DNA from: Mycolicibacterium flavescens | GTDB taxonomy: Bacteria; Actinomycetota; Actinomycetes; Mycobacteriales; Mycobacteriaceae | DNA length: 64,000 nt | Direction of reading: 5' to 3' | NCBI GenBank assembly: GCA_900637135.1 | Contig: LR134353.1 | Location: 4,154,001 to 4,218,000, forward strand | Shown: piece by piece, positions 6,776-16,390 of the stretch | Layout of the letters: each line of letters starts with the position of its first letter | How positions within the stretch are numbered: position 1 is the first letter of the stretch | Notes under the pieces: model-generated | What the model was told of the DNA's origin: nothing | Databases searched by the model: none | Seen by the model: only the letters and a program-made list of their open reading frames with translations | Translations under genes and position numbers: made by a program

Positions 6776-9700
6776 GGCGGTTCCGCCCAGCCGACCTGGA
6801 TCAGGCGTTCACCTTCGCCGCGCGTGATCAGCGTGGCGCGCCCCGGCGGCAGCGACGAGGGCCGGACCGAGCCCATCAGCACACCGTCGTCCGCGCTTGC
6901 GCTCATCATGACGCCCAGGCACCCGATCTCCCGCATCCTGGCGAGAAGTGGGTCGAACATCGCCCGCGCGGCACCTCCCGATCGGCGAGCGACGATGACA
7001 TGCAGGCCGAGGTCGGCGGCGTGCGGCAGGAAGTCGGCAAGCGGGGTCAGCGGATTGCCCGTCGATCCGGCCACCAGGTCGTAATCGTCGACGACGAGGA
7101 AGATTTCGGGCCCGGACCACCACGATCGGTCGCGCAACTGCTGTTGTGTCACGTCTTCACCGGGCATGCGCGCTTCGAGCATCCCTAGGAGCTTGGGAAT
7201 CCTCGCCGCCAGAGCCACCGGTGATGCGGCGTACCCGGCGAGGTGCTCGGTTTCCACGACGCCGAGCAGAGAGCGCCGGAAATCTACGATCTCGAGGCGC
7301 ACCTGGTCGACGCGGTGAGTCCGGACGATCTCCTGACACACCACGCGCAGCAGAGAGGTCTTGCCACAGCCGCCTTCCCCGAGGACCAGCATGTTCATCT
7401 GCTCGGCGAAATCGAGAGTCACAGGGGCTAACTCGTGCTCGTCGAGGCCGAGCACCATCGTCTCGGCCGGTTGCACGCCGCGCGCGACCAGTTCGGGATG
7501 TCGCACGAGCACCGGAAGCAGCTGGATGCGCGGGGCGAGGCAGCCGCGCCACCGCTGTCGGTGCCGCCCGACGGTTGCGGCCAACGCCTCGCCGAGCCCC
7601 TCGGTGCTGGGCACACCGTCAAAGCGCGGCAGCGCGATCATCATCTCGCACCCGTCGGCGGTGATACCCCGCCCCGGAGGGCAGTTGGTCAGCGCCCGGG
7701 CGCGGCGGCGGTCCATCTCCGACTCGGCCGGATCGCCGAGTCGCAGTTCAATGCGCGTCGCGATCTGATCCTTCAACGCGGGCCGCAGTTCGGGCCACCG
7801 CGAGGCGGTGATCACCACGTGCACGCCGAATGCGAGTCCCTGCCCGGCTATCGCGGTGATCGGCGTCTCCAACTGTTCGAGCTCGCGACGCAGGTGAGCC
7901 CAACCGTCGACGACGAGGAAGACGTCACCGTGAGGGTCGCCGGCCGAAGCGGGATCCTGCGCGGCGCGACGGGTGCGATACTCGGCCATCGACCCGATTC
8001 CCATTGTCCGGAAGAGCTTTTCCCTCGACCGGATCAGTGATTCGATGACGGCGACCGTGCGACGGCACAGGTCCGTATCGGCTCGACCGGACACCGCACC
8101 GACGTGCGGCAGATCCGCGAGGCGCATGAGCGCCCCACCCCCGAAATCGATTATGTACAGCGAGATGTCTTCGGGGCTGTGTGCCTCCGCGAGGGCCAGC
8201 ATCAGCGTTTGCAGGGCCGTCGACTTGCCCGACTGAGGAGCGCCGACGATGGCGACGTTCCCCGCGGCCATCTGCGCGACGAGCAGATCGCGGCGTTGGT
8301 CGAACGGAATGTCCACCAGACCCATCGGGACACTGAGCGGATCCTTCGCCGCTGTCGACATGATCAGGTCGAGCGTCGGAGGCGCGGCGAGCGGCTCCAG
8401 CCACACCCGGTGCGCGGCGGTCCCTCGGTCCGCGACTCGATCCAACACCGCGTCGAGGAGGGCCGGTGCATGTTCGGCGTGCTCGTCATGGTCCGTCGGC
8501 GGTGTGGCGGTGAAGATCATCGGCACCGCAATGTCGCCCCCGTCCTCGGCGTTGGGTCGAGGACAGGGTCCGGAGACGAACGCCGTCTGGAACCGGATCA
8601 GGTCCCCGGCGGCCGTCTTCAGCAGGGCCGCGCCGGGCCTGCCGGGCAGCGTGTGCGCATCGGGCACACCCAGTACGGCTCGGGACTCGCCGGCGGAGAA
8701 CGTCTTGAGGCAGATCCGATACGACAGGTGGGTGTCCAGACCGCGGAGCCTGCCCTCGTCGAGTCGCTGACTGGCCAACAGCAGGTGGATGCCCAACGAC
8801 CGGCCCAGCCTGCCGATTGCGACGAACAACTCGGCGAAGTCGGGGTGCTGGGCGAGCAGCTCGGAGAACTCGTCGACGACGATGAACAGCGCGGGCAGCG
8901 GCGGCAGGCGAGCGTCATTTGACCGAGCCCGGGCGTAGTCCGCGATGTTGACGAAATTGCCTGCCGCGCGCAGTAACTCCTGCCTGCGGTGGATTTCCCC
9001 GGCCAGCGCGTCGCTCATCCTGGCCACGAGGTGGGCTTCGCCTGCCAGGTTCGTGATCACGGCCGCAACGTGTCGAGACCGTTCCACGCCGAGAAACGTC
9101 GCTCCGCCCTTGAAGTCGACGAGGATGAAGTTGAGCACCTCTGGCGGGTGTGTCGTGATCATGCCGAGCACCAGCGTGCGCAGTAGCTCGGATTTTCCGG
9201 ATCCCGTAGCGCCGACGCAGAGACCGTGGGGGCCGATGCCGTTGCGGGCGGCCTCGTTGATGTCGATCAGAACCGGCGTGCCGTCGTCCGCGACGCCGAT
9301 GGGTACCGGCCGCACCTGTCGGGTTTGGGACCACACCTTTTCGGGCGTCAGCCGGTTCGGTTGGTCGATGCCCATCAGGTCGAGCCAGCCACGGACCGCC
9401 GACATGCGGTGCGTTCCACCGGCGGGTGCGGCGTCGGACCCGTGGGCCGCCAACTGTCGCGCACACATCGTGGCCTGCGTCAGGGTCAGCGAGTCCGGCT
9501 CGCAAACCGTCTCACGGCGGTCACCGATGCGCACGGTCAGGTGCTCGCCGTCAACACGCAGACACGCCACGGATTCAACCGGGTCGGCTCCGATCGCGAG
9601 GACCGTGACGCCGCTCGTCTCCGTCACGACCTCGCCGGTCCGGCTTCCCTCCGCGACCACCACGAGGTGCCTACCGGTAGGACCACCACGAGTGCGAGAT

Positions 9701-10524
9701 GAATGCTCGTGGTGCGGCAGCCATTTGAGCCACTCCCAGTCCTGACACGTCTCGTGATCGGTGACCGCCGTTATCGCCACCTGGCGAGGGTCGTGATGTG
9801 TCGCGAGTTGGCACACCATCGCTCGCACAAGACCGCGTGCAGAATCGTCATCGCCGCATACCGCGATGACGCCATGTTGTCGGAGCGCGACCGTGACCGG
9901 TGATCGCGGCACGACCGAGCGCCGCCGAATCAGCGTGCGCACCGCGGACACCGTCACCGGATCCCGATCGTCGAGCGCGCCGAGATCCGGCTCCACCAAC
10001 GGGGTGCACAACGTCTGCGCACCGACGCCGACCCGGACGCAGCAGAAGTCGTCATCGTCGCGGTCCGCTCGCACCGTTCGCCGGTTACCCACCGACGCCC
10101 ACAGCGACTCGGGTGTCGGATGGCGCGAATACTGTTGGCGGCGTTGCTCGACAGCCGCCGCCACCACCTCATCGTCGAGCCCGTCGAGATAGCGCAGATA
10201 GCTCCGCCGATTGCGGTCGATCTCGGCGGATCGGTCCGCCCCGCCGCGGGCTCCGTACAGTGTCGTGCCGAGCACCGACATGACCATCATCACCGGAAAG
10301 AATGCGAACATCGGCGTGCGGTTCGCGCTGGCGCCTGAGGTGAAGTACACGGCCATCATGCCGACCGCTGCGACGAGCATGGCCAGCGGCAGCAGCCGCG
10401 CGACGGGGTTGGTCGAAGGCGCTTTCGGCAGCGCCGGCGGCAATTTCACCACGACGCCGAGTGTTTTCGCAGATGAGTCCATCGAGAGATGGGACGCGGC
10501 CGGGATCGGTTCGGTTCCATCCAC
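6772..10524 (-). CDS. eccC4: ESX-4 secretion ATPase EccC4
   Basis: The FtsK/SpoIIIE-type motor of ESX-4 at the inner membrane. 1250 residues from GTG 10524. Two transmembrane helices lie at about 42-65 and 72-92, followed by three ATPase domains. Their Walker A motifs are GATGSGKS (about 436), GAPQSGKST (about 760) and GEGGCGKTS (about 1048). An alternative ATG at 10482 gives 1236 residues; neither start has a good Shine-Dalgarno, so the true start is open. It is divergent from eccD4 across 76 bases and first in the eccC4-Rv3446c-esxU-esxT transcript. Confidence 0.95.
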   Translation of the reverse strand: MDGTEPIPAASHLSMDSSAKTLGVVVKLPPALPKAPSTNPVARLLPLAMLVAAVGMMAVYFTSGASANRTPMFAFFPVMMVMSVLGTTLYGARGGADRSAEIDRNRRSYLRYLDGLDDEVVAAAVEQRRQQYSRHPTPESLWASVGNRRTVRADRDDDDFCCVRVGVGAQTLCTPLVEPDLGALDDRDPVTVSAVRTLIRRRSVVPRSPVTVALRQHGVIAVCGDDDSARGLVRAMVCQLATHHDPRQVAITAVTDHETCQDWEWLKWLPHHEHSSRTRGGPTGRHLVVVAEGSRTGEVVTETSGVTVLAIGADPVESVACLRVDGEHLTVRIGDRRETVCEPDSLTLTQATMCARQLAAHGSDAAPAGGTHRMSAVRGWLDLMGIDQPNRLTPEKVWSQTRQVRPVPIGVADDGTPVLIDINEAARNGIGPHGLCVGATGSGKSELLRTLVLGMITTHPPEVLNFILVDFKGGATFLGVERSRHVAAVITNLAGEAHLVARMSDALAGEIHRRQELLRAAGNFVNIADYARARSNDARLPPLPALFIVVDEFSELLAQHPDFAELFVAIGRLGRSLGIHLLLASQRLDEGRLRGLDTHLSYRICLKTFSAGESRAVLGVPDAHTLPGRPGAALLKTAAGDLIRFQTAFVSGPCPRPNAEDGGDIAVPMIFTATPPTDHDEHAEHAPALLDAVLDRVADRGTAAHRVWLEPLAAPPTLDLIMSTAAKDPLSVPMGLVDIPFDQRRDLLVAQMAAGNVAIVGAPQSGKSTALQTLMLALAEAHSPEDISLYIIDFGGGALMRLADLPHVGAVSGRADTDLCRRTVAVIESLIRSREKLFRTMGIGSMAEYRTRRAAQDPASAGDPHGDVFLVVDGWAHLRRELEQLETPITAIAGQGLAFGVHVVITASRWPELRPALKDQIATRIELRLGDPAESEMDRRRARALTNCPPGRGITADGCEMMIALPRFDGVPSTEGLGEALAATVGRHRQRWRGCLAPRIQLLPVLVRHPELVARGVQPAETMVLGLDEHELAPVTLDFAEQMNMLVLGEGGCGKTSLLRVVCQEIVRTHRVDQVRLEIVDFRRSLLGVVETEHLAGYAASPVALAARIPKLLGMLEARMPGEDVTQQQLRDRSWWSGPEIFLVVDDYDLVAGSTGNPLTPLADFLPHAADLGLHVIVARRSGGAARAMFDPLLARMREIGCLGVMMSASADDGVLMGSVRPSSLPPGRATLITRGEGERLIQVGWAEPP

Positions 10525-10600
10525 AGCCGACCAAACAAGTGTCGAGGCCCCGTCGTCGGCGGCGTTACGGTGACCACACGGGCACCGTAGGGGGGATGCG

Positions 10601-11947
10601 ATGGCTCATTCAGGCTGCCGAGTCAGCATTCACCTCGATCGGGCGGGTACGGCCCAGACTGTGGATCTGGCGCTTCCCCGCCGGGCCTACCTGGGCGACA
10701 TGCTCCCGTCAATCGTCGAGCTTGTTCAGCCCGATCACCGGGAGGCCCAAGAGCGGTGGCGGCTACACCGAATCGACGGATCGTCGCTGGACGAGTCACT
10801 GACGTTGCCCGACAACCATGTCCGCGACGGAGAGGTGCTGTGGCTCGGCGCTGAGGACGTTCCAGACCCGGTCTTTGCCGACCGCAATGCCACTCGCACG
10901 GTGACCAGGCGGCAGCCCGCGACCGGTGGTGTTCCGCGCATACTGTGCGTGGCCGGCAGCGCGGTCGCTACGGGAATCGGCGGTACCGCGCTCTTGTGGT
11001 CGGCCGGCCCAGCTGGCCGCACGCTTCCGGTTCTCATCGGCGCCACACTGACCTGCGCCGCGGTCACCGCCGCCGCCATCAGTGGGCGTACGCACTCGGA
11101 ACCGTTGCTGTGCACCACATTAAGCGTGATCGCGGTGATGATGGCGGCGGTGACGGGTGCCGTCGCGGTACCTGGCGGCCCGCTCATCGCGCATCTGCTG
11201 CTTGCTTCCTCGGCGGCGTTGGCCACCGCGGTGGTCTCGTTGCGCCTCAACGATCGTGGTCTTGTGCCGCTCGCCGCGATCGCCACCACGTCACTGCTGT
11301 GCACTGCGGCCTCGGCGGCCTCGGTCGCATGGCGCCTCGGTGGGACGGCTTCGGGCGCGTTGCTCGCGGTCCTGGCGCTGGCGACGCTGAGTCTGGCCCC
11401 GCGGCTGGCCATTGCGCTCACCCGCATCGGCCCCGCCCCGCCCGACGACGACTTGAATCGTCTTCCCGACTGTGTTGAGGAGAGCGAGGCGGCGCGCGCT
11501 CACGACCTGCTGACCGCGATGGCCGCCGGCGCATCGATCGCCGCGGCCATCGCCGCCGTGTCCGTTGGCTTCGGTTCCGTCGAGGCGCGCGAGTTCTCCG
11601 TGCCGGCTGCGGCGTTCGACGGTGTCGTCGGTGCCGCGCTGTTACTGCGCACCCGTACTCATATCGGGACCGCGCGTCGCGCCGCGTTGGCAGCGAGCGG
11701 CTTCGTCGCGCTCACAGCGGCGTTCGTGGTCCTCGCCGTAGCCTTTCGGCAGCACGCCCACTGGTTGGGGGCTCTGGCGGCTGTGGCAGGCACCGGACTT
11801 CTGATTCCGCTCCTGCGCTTCACACCCGGCCTGGCGGCGCGCCGCGCTGCCGAGCTGACCGAGTACGCGGCATTGGCGGCCGTGGTACCGCTGGGCTGCT
11901 GGATCGCCGGCGTCTTCGGCCTCGTCCGCAACCTGGCGCTGACGTGA
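10601..11947 (+). CDS. eccD4: ESX-4 membrane channel component EccD4
   Basis: 448 residues: an N-terminal ubiquitin-like cytoplasmic domain (about 1-90) and then about eleven hydrophobic helices starting near residue 108. This is the standard EccD layout; EccD is thought to line the type VII membrane pore. ATG 10601 has a GGGGGG tract five bases upstream. The stop overlaps the GTG of mycP4 by four bases. No defect was seen. Confidence 0.94.
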   Translation: MAHSGCRVSIHLDRAGTAQTVDLALPRRAYLGDMLPSIVELVQPDHREAQERWRLHRIDGSSLDESLTLPDNHVRDGEVLWLGAEDVPDPVFADRNATRTVTRRQPATGGVPRILCVAGSAVATGIGGTALLWSAGPAGRTLPVLIGATLTCAAVTAAAISGRTHSEPLLCTTLSVIAVMMAAVTGAVAVPGGPLIAHLLLASSAALATAVVSLRLNDRGLVPLAAIATTSLLCTAASAASVAWRLGGTASGALLAVLALATLSLAPRLAIALTRIGPAPPDDDLNRLPDCVEESEAARAHDLLTAMAAGASIAAAIAAVSVGFGSVEAREFSVPAAAFDGVVGAALLLRTRTHIGTARRAALAASGFVALTAAFVVLAVAFRQHAHWLGALAAVAGTGLLIPLLRFTPGLAARRAAELTEYAALAAVVPLGCWIAGVFGLVRNLALT

Positions 11948-13293
11948 CACCGCTCTTTCGTATGATCATCGCCGCCGCATTCGCCGCCGCTCCGCTGATC
12001 GTCACCCCCGAGGCGGCCGCGATAACGCCGCCGCGCGTCGATGATTCGCTGCTTCCCCACTCGCAATCGCCGTCACCGCCGCAACCCACCGAGCAGACGG
12101 ACCCATGCACGATCGCACCGAAGGCCACCCGCGGCGGCGACCCCGGCGGCCAACTGCGCGAGCTGGATCTGCGGTCGGTCTGGCAACTCACCAGAGGAGC
12201 CGGTCAGAGCGTCGCGGTGATCGACACCGGCGTCTCGCGCCATCGACTGTTGCCTCGCCTGGTGCCCGGCGGCGACTACGTGTCCAGCGGCGACGGCACC
12301 GACGATTGCGACGGCCACGGCACGATCGTCGCGGGGATCGTCGGCGCCGCACCGGATTCGGCTACCGCCGGCGCGTTCAGCGGTATCGCACCCGAGGCCA
12401 CGATCATCGCCATCCGCCAGTCGAGCACGAAGTTCAGCGCCGAAGATGCCAGGGGAACATCCGGTTTCGGCGACGTGGACACCCTCGCTCGCGCGGTCCG
12501 CACCGCGGCGGACGTGGGCGCCACCGTGATCAACGTCTCGACCGTCGCCTGTGTCACCGTGGGCACGGCTTTGGACGACGGACCTCTGGGCGCCGCATTG
12601 GCGTATGCGGTCGACGTGAAGAACGTCGTGGTGGTGGCTGCCGCGGGCAATGCCGGCGCGCCGGGACAGTGTGAGCATCAGAATCCGGCCCGACCGGGAC
12701 GACCGGACTGGGACGACGTCAAAGCGGTGGTGAGCCCGGCCTGGTACGACGACTATGTCTTGACGGTCGGATCGGTCGGACCGAGTGGTGCGCCTTCGGA
12801 GTTCACGTTGGCGGGTCCCTGGGTCGACGTCGCCGCTCCCGGGGAGCGGGTGGTGTCGCTGGATCGCGCTGGCGACGGGTTCGTCGCCGCGCTACCCACA
12901 TCGGCCGGTGAGAAGCCGCTCGCGGGAACCAGTTACGCCGCACCCGTTGTCAGCGGGATCGTTGCGCTGCTGCGGTCACGTTCGCCGCAGTTGACCGCCC
13001 GGGAGGTCATGCGCCGTATCGAAGACACCGCGCGGCACCCGGCCGGCGGCTGGAATCCGCTCGTCGGTCATGGCGTCGTCGACACCCTTGCCGCGGTCAC
13101 CGGCGGCGCCACCTTCCCCACCGAGCCCGGCCACCCGACGGTGGTGTCGCTGTCGCGACAGCAACCACCGGACGGGCACGCGGCGCGTACCGCCACCCGC
13201 GGAGCCATCGTCTGCCTGGCGGTCGTAGGCGTCATCGCGATGACGTTGTCGGTGAGGCGGTTACGTCGGCCCCACTCCGCCGCTCGCGACTGA
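11944..13293 (+). CDS. mycP4: ESX-4 mycosin serine protease MycP4
   Basis: Membrane-anchored subtilisin-like protease needed for type VII complex stability. 449 residues with an N-terminal signal sequence (about 1-26). The catalytic triad is visible: Asp94 in AVIDTG, His125 in DGHGT and Ser330 in GTSYAAP. A C-terminal transmembrane helix lies at about 421-440, followed by basic residues. GTG 11944 overlaps the eccD4 stop (GTGA). The 3' end overlaps the 3' end of convergent eccB4 by 33 bases. Confidence 0.95.
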   Translation: MTPLFRMIIAAAFAAAPLIVTPEAAAITPPRVDDSLLPHSQSPSPPQPTEQTDPCTIAPKATRGGDPGGQLRELDLRSVWQLTRGAGQSVAVIDTGVSRHRLLPRLVPGGDYVSSGDGTDDCDGHGTIVAGIVGAAPDSATAGAFSGIAPEATIIAIRQSSTKFSAEDARGTSGFGDVDTLARAVRTAADVGATVINVSTVACVTVGTALDDGPLGAALAYAVDVKNVVVVAAAGNAGAPGQCEHQNPARPGRPDWDDVKAVVSPAWYDDYVLTVGSVGPSGAPSEFTLAGPWVDVAAPGERVVSLDRAGDGFVAALPTSAGEKPLAGTSYAAPVVSGIVALLRSRSPQLTAREVMRRIEDTARHPAGGWNPLVGHGVVDTLAAVTGGATFPTEPGHPTVVSLSRQQPPDGHAARTATRGAIVCLAVVGVIAMTLSVRRLRRPHSAARD

Positions 13294-14652
13294 CGCGGCC
13301 TCGACGCTCAGCTCCGGCCCGCGCGGCAGTCGCGCCAACAGGGGCCACGGCGCCGGCAGGGGATCGCCGGTCAGCCCGAGTCGCTCGGCCGTCTCCTGAT
13401 CCCGGATGCCGAAGACCACCCCGGCGTCGTTCACCAGGAAAAGCGTTCCACTTCGTGCACCGTCACCAGTCACGCCCGCCGCTCGCACGTACGCGCTGCG
13501 GCCCCCGCTCATCGCGAAGGCGTCGATTCGGGGTCCTTCGGTGTCGGCGTGCGCCAGCTGCGCCGGCCGCAGCTCAGCGCTGTCGGGTATCGCGTCGCCC
13601 GCGAGGGTTTCCGTGACTACCGATTCGGCGGCCGCTGACCACTGCCACCGCGCGCATACGACCGGATCGGTTGCGGGACCGGCACGTTCGGGGAACTGTC
13701 CGGTGGGTAGCTCGTCAACCACGGGGACGGTGCCGATCGCGCCGGGCTCGACGGTGACGATCTCGTGTGCGGCCTGCGGCTGGGTGAACCGGATGAGATC
13801 GGCCGCCACCATGCCGATCCGCTGCACTCCCGTCCGCAGTACCACGTAGTGCTGCGACGACTCGGCATGCGGCACACGGATCACGGCGCCGACCCGCAGT
13901 CCGTGCAGCGGCGGGGGCGCGGGCGCTCCGGCGCCGCGGATGGCGGGCGCAGCGAGTTCGGGCACCTCCGGCACGGTGTCGAGCAAGGTGCGGGTGACCG
14001 GCCGTGGCGCAACGCCGTCGAGTTCGAGCGCACGCACCACGGCCGGATTACGCAGATCCACTTTCGCGCGCCGCCCGTCAAAGAGCAGGTACGTCGTCGC
14101 CGCACCTTCCCCCGCTGCGCTCACGAGGACGCTGTCCGCCGCGGCGCGCTTCTCGTCGGCGTACCCCACCAGCACCGTCGACATCGACGAATCATCGTCG
14201 CACACAAGCCATCCCGAATTGTCCTGCGTCAGTGGCACGCCGATCATGTCAGGGGCGCCGGGGATGCCGAGCGACGCGCCCCTCGAGGCCCGGTCGACGG
14301 CCGACGAGCTGACGAGCCGGGGTTTGGCCGCCGAAGCGGTGATCAGCCGGGCCGACGCGAGGTTCGGGACCGGGTGCAGATTGTGGTCGATCCGCACGTA
14401 GAGGGCGCCGGTGTCGCGCACGATCACGATCGGAGCGTCACCGAGTCCGCCTCGGGGCTGGAGAAACGCCAGGACGGCGGCCACCCCGAGCCCGATGACT
14501 GCCAGGACCGATCCGACCGACAGCGAAAGTGCTTGCGCGCGCATCGGATCGTCGAGCATCTGCACGTCGCCGCGGACGAGGGCATGCTGCATGCGCCGCA
14601 GCAAGAAGCGGTGTCCGCTGGTCTGCAGTTTGGTGGTCGATCGCCCCGTCAT
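13261..14652 (-). CDS. eccB4: ESX-4 core component EccB4
   Basis: Periplasmic core subunit of the type VII complex. 463 residues: a basic cytoplasmic N-terminus (SGHRFLLRRMQHALVRGD, the EccB signature), one transmembrane helix at about 43-65, then a large extracytoplasmic repeat-type domain. ATG 14652 is used; GTG 14655 is directly before it. The GGGGGAG tract is close to both. Its last 33 bases run through the end of mycP4 on the other strand. Confidence 0.95.
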   Translation of the reverse strand: MTGRSTTKLQTSGHRFLLRRMQHALVRGDVQMLDDPMRAQALSLSVGSVLAVIGLGVAAVLAFLQPRGGLGDAPIVIVRDTGALYVRIDHNLHPVPNLASARLITASAAKPRLVSSSAVDRASRGASLGIPGAPDMIGVPLTQDNSGWLVCDDDSSMSTVLVGYADEKRAAADSVLVSAAGEGAATTYLLFDGRRAKVDLRNPAVVRALELDGVAPRPVTRTLLDTVPEVPELAAPAIRGAGAPAPPPLHGLRVGAVIRVPHAESSQHYVVLRTGVQRIGMVAADLIRFTQPQAAHEIVTVEPGAIGTVPVVDELPTGQFPERAGPATDPVVCARWQWSAAAESVVTETLAGDAIPDSAELRPAQLAHADTEGPRIDAFAMSGGRSAYVRAAGVTGDGARSGTLFLVNDAGVVFGIRDQETAERLGLTGDPLPAPWPLLARLPRGPELSVEAASVASGGVGPT

Positions 14653-14696
14653 CACTCCCCCGCCGAAAGCCTAAGGCCTGCGGGGAGCCCACACCG

Positions 14697-15272
14697 TCAC
14701 CGCTTTCGGCCGTGCTCCATGGCTCGACGCTCCCGGTACGCCGCCACGTGTTGGCGGTTGCCGCAGTTGCCGGTGTCGCAGAACTTGCCCGACCGGTTGC
14801 GGGACATGTCGACCAGCACCGCGTCACAGTCTGACGCCGCGCACGTCTTGAGGCGGCGTAGCTCGCCGATGCGGATCAGGTCGGCCAACGCCATCGCCAT
14901 CTCCGCGCCCATCCGCTGCCACAGCGGGTCGTCCACCGACGCGAGGTGCAGGTGCCACTCCGGCATCTCCGGATGCCGGGTCAGCCACGGCGAGGCGTTG
15001 GTGTCGGCCAGCAATGCGTTGACGTGAGCCACGGTGCTCTCCTCTTCGTCGGCGACCGCCCAGATTCGGCCCAGGCGGTCGCGAAGCCGATGCACCGACT
15101 CGAGTTCCTCGGCGTCGCGGTCACGGCGGCCCGTCCAGCCGAAGCTGTCGAGGTAGGTGTTCAACGCCGCCATGTCACCCAGCCGCTCACCGTCGACGCG
15201 ATTGCTGTTGATGAGCTCACACGCGGCCCGCAGGGTGAGCTCGGTGTCATGACTGAAAAGCATTTGACTCAT
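14697..15272 (-). CDS. CGNR zinc finger / ABATE domain regulator
   Basis: 191 residues. An N-terminal ABATE-like helical domain is followed by a C-terminal CGNR zinc finger with cysteines at about 144, 149, 165 and 170 (C-x4-C-x15-C-x4-C) and the signature CGNRQHVAAYRERR. Such proteins are presumed DNA-binding regulators sensing a small ligand. It is divergent from the EamA transporter gene, with an A/T-rich 68-base interval that holds a candidate operator. Control of the transporter is an inference from position. Confidence 0.85.
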   Translation of the reverse strand: MSQMLFSHDTELTLRAACELINSNRVDGERLGDMAALNTYLDSFGWTGRRDRDAEELESVHRLRDRLGRIWAVADEEESTVAHVNALLADTNASPWLTRHPEMPEWHLHLASVDDPLWQRMGAEMAMALADLIRIGELRRLKTCAASDCDAVLVDMSRNRSGKFCDTGNCGNRQHVAAYRERRAMEHGRKR

Positions 15273-15295
15273 GACGCCTCTCGTCGTTAATGTCA

Positions 15296-15317
15296 GGAGC
15301 GTAGTTTATTTTACTCC
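15296..15317. promoter_or_regulatory. Imperfect dyad between CGNR regulator and EamA transporter
   Basis: GGAG-c-GTA and TACTCC form an imperfect inverted repeat around an A/T-rich core in the divergent promoter region. It is a candidate operator for the adjacent CGNR protein. Confidence 0.35.
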
Positions 15318-15340
15318 TTACTTTCCCTCGGAGGTCGACC

Positions 15341-16357
15341 ATGGCCGTGACGGCATCGGGCACGCGGCCCGCTGCCGACCACTTCCGGCTCGGGCTGATG
15401 CTGACGGTCGGTTCGGCGGTCGCGTTCGGCTCTTCGGGTCCCTTCGCGAAGGCGCTGATGACCGCGGGCTGGAGTCCGACCGCCGCGGTCGTCGCCCGGC
15501 TGGCGGGCGGCGCGCTGGTGATGGCGATTTTCGCCAGCATCGTCAGGCGCGGGTGGGTTCGCGAAGCGCTGCGCCACCCGACGACGGTGCTCGCCTACGG
15601 CGTCGTCCCGATCGCGGGTGCGCAGCTGTTCTACTACAACGCCGTCGCGCACCTGTCCGTCGGCGTCGCGCTGCTGTTGGAGTACACCTCGCCGGTCATC
15701 GTCGTCGCCTGGGTCTGGGCCACCACACGCCGTCGCCCGACCACCCTGACCCTGGCCGGTGTCGGGCTGGCGATCGCCGGGATCATTCTGGTGCTCGACG
15801 TGTTCTCGGGCGCGCACATCAACGTTGTCGGCGTGGGCTGGGGGCTGGCGGCCGCCGTCTGCGCCGCCGGATATTTCCTGATGTCGGCCAGCGCCGGCTA
15901 CCCGGGCCACGGCGACGGAATCAGCCCGGTCACGCTGGCCGCGGCGGGGCTGATCGTCGGCTCGGTCGCGGTCACGCTCCTCGGCCTGATCGGGATCATG
16001 CCGTTGACGTTCACCGCCTCCGACACCGTCATCGCCGGATACACGACCTCGTGGTTCGTGCCGGTCATCGCCCTGGGCGTCATCGCCACCGCGGTGGCCT
16101 ACACGCTGGGCATCATGGGCATCGCCCGGCTGCGGCCACGCTTCGCGTCGCTGGTGGGCCTGTCCGAGGTGATGTTCGCGGTGCTGGCGGCCTGGATCCT
16201 GCTGGGCGAAGCGATCACCCCTACGCAGGCGGTCGGAGGTGCCATCGTCCTGGGCGGCCTGGCGCTGGCACGAGCAGGCGACCGTTCCGAAGCGGTTGCC
16301 GAGGCGACGTGGCCGGACGGCCCACCCGAGGAGTCGTCCGTGCGAGCGAACTGTTAG
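15341..16357 (+). CDS. EamA/DMT-family transporter
   Basis: 338-residue inner-membrane protein with ten predicted helices in two EamA repeats (about 18-150 and 165-300), typical of drug/metabolite exporters. Features include GSSGPFAKALM early in repeat 1 and the closing segment VGLSEVMFAVLAAWILLGE in repeat 2. ATG 15341 has GGAGG six bases upstream. The substrate is unknown; amino acids or related metabolites are common for the family. Probably regulated by the divergent CGNR protein. Confidence 0.9.
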   Translation: MAVTASGTRPAADHFRLGLMLTVGSAVAFGSSGPFAKALMTAGWSPTAAVVARLAGGALVMAIFASIVRRGWVREALRHPTTVLAYGVVPIAGAQLFYYNAVAHLSVGVALLLEYTSPVIVVAWVWATTRRRPTTLTLAGVGLAIAGIILVLDVFSGAHINVVGVGWGLAAAVCAAGYFLMSASAGYPGHGDGISPVTLAAAGLIVGSVAVTLLGLIGIMPLTFTASDTVIAGYTTSWFVPVIALGVIATAVAYTLGIMGIARLRPRFASLVGLSEVMFAVLAAWILLGEAITPTQAVGGAIVLGGLALARAGDRSEAVAEATWPDGPPEESSVRANC

Positions 16358-16390
16358 CCCGCAGACCCCTTGGTATGTGAGTATGTCCGC

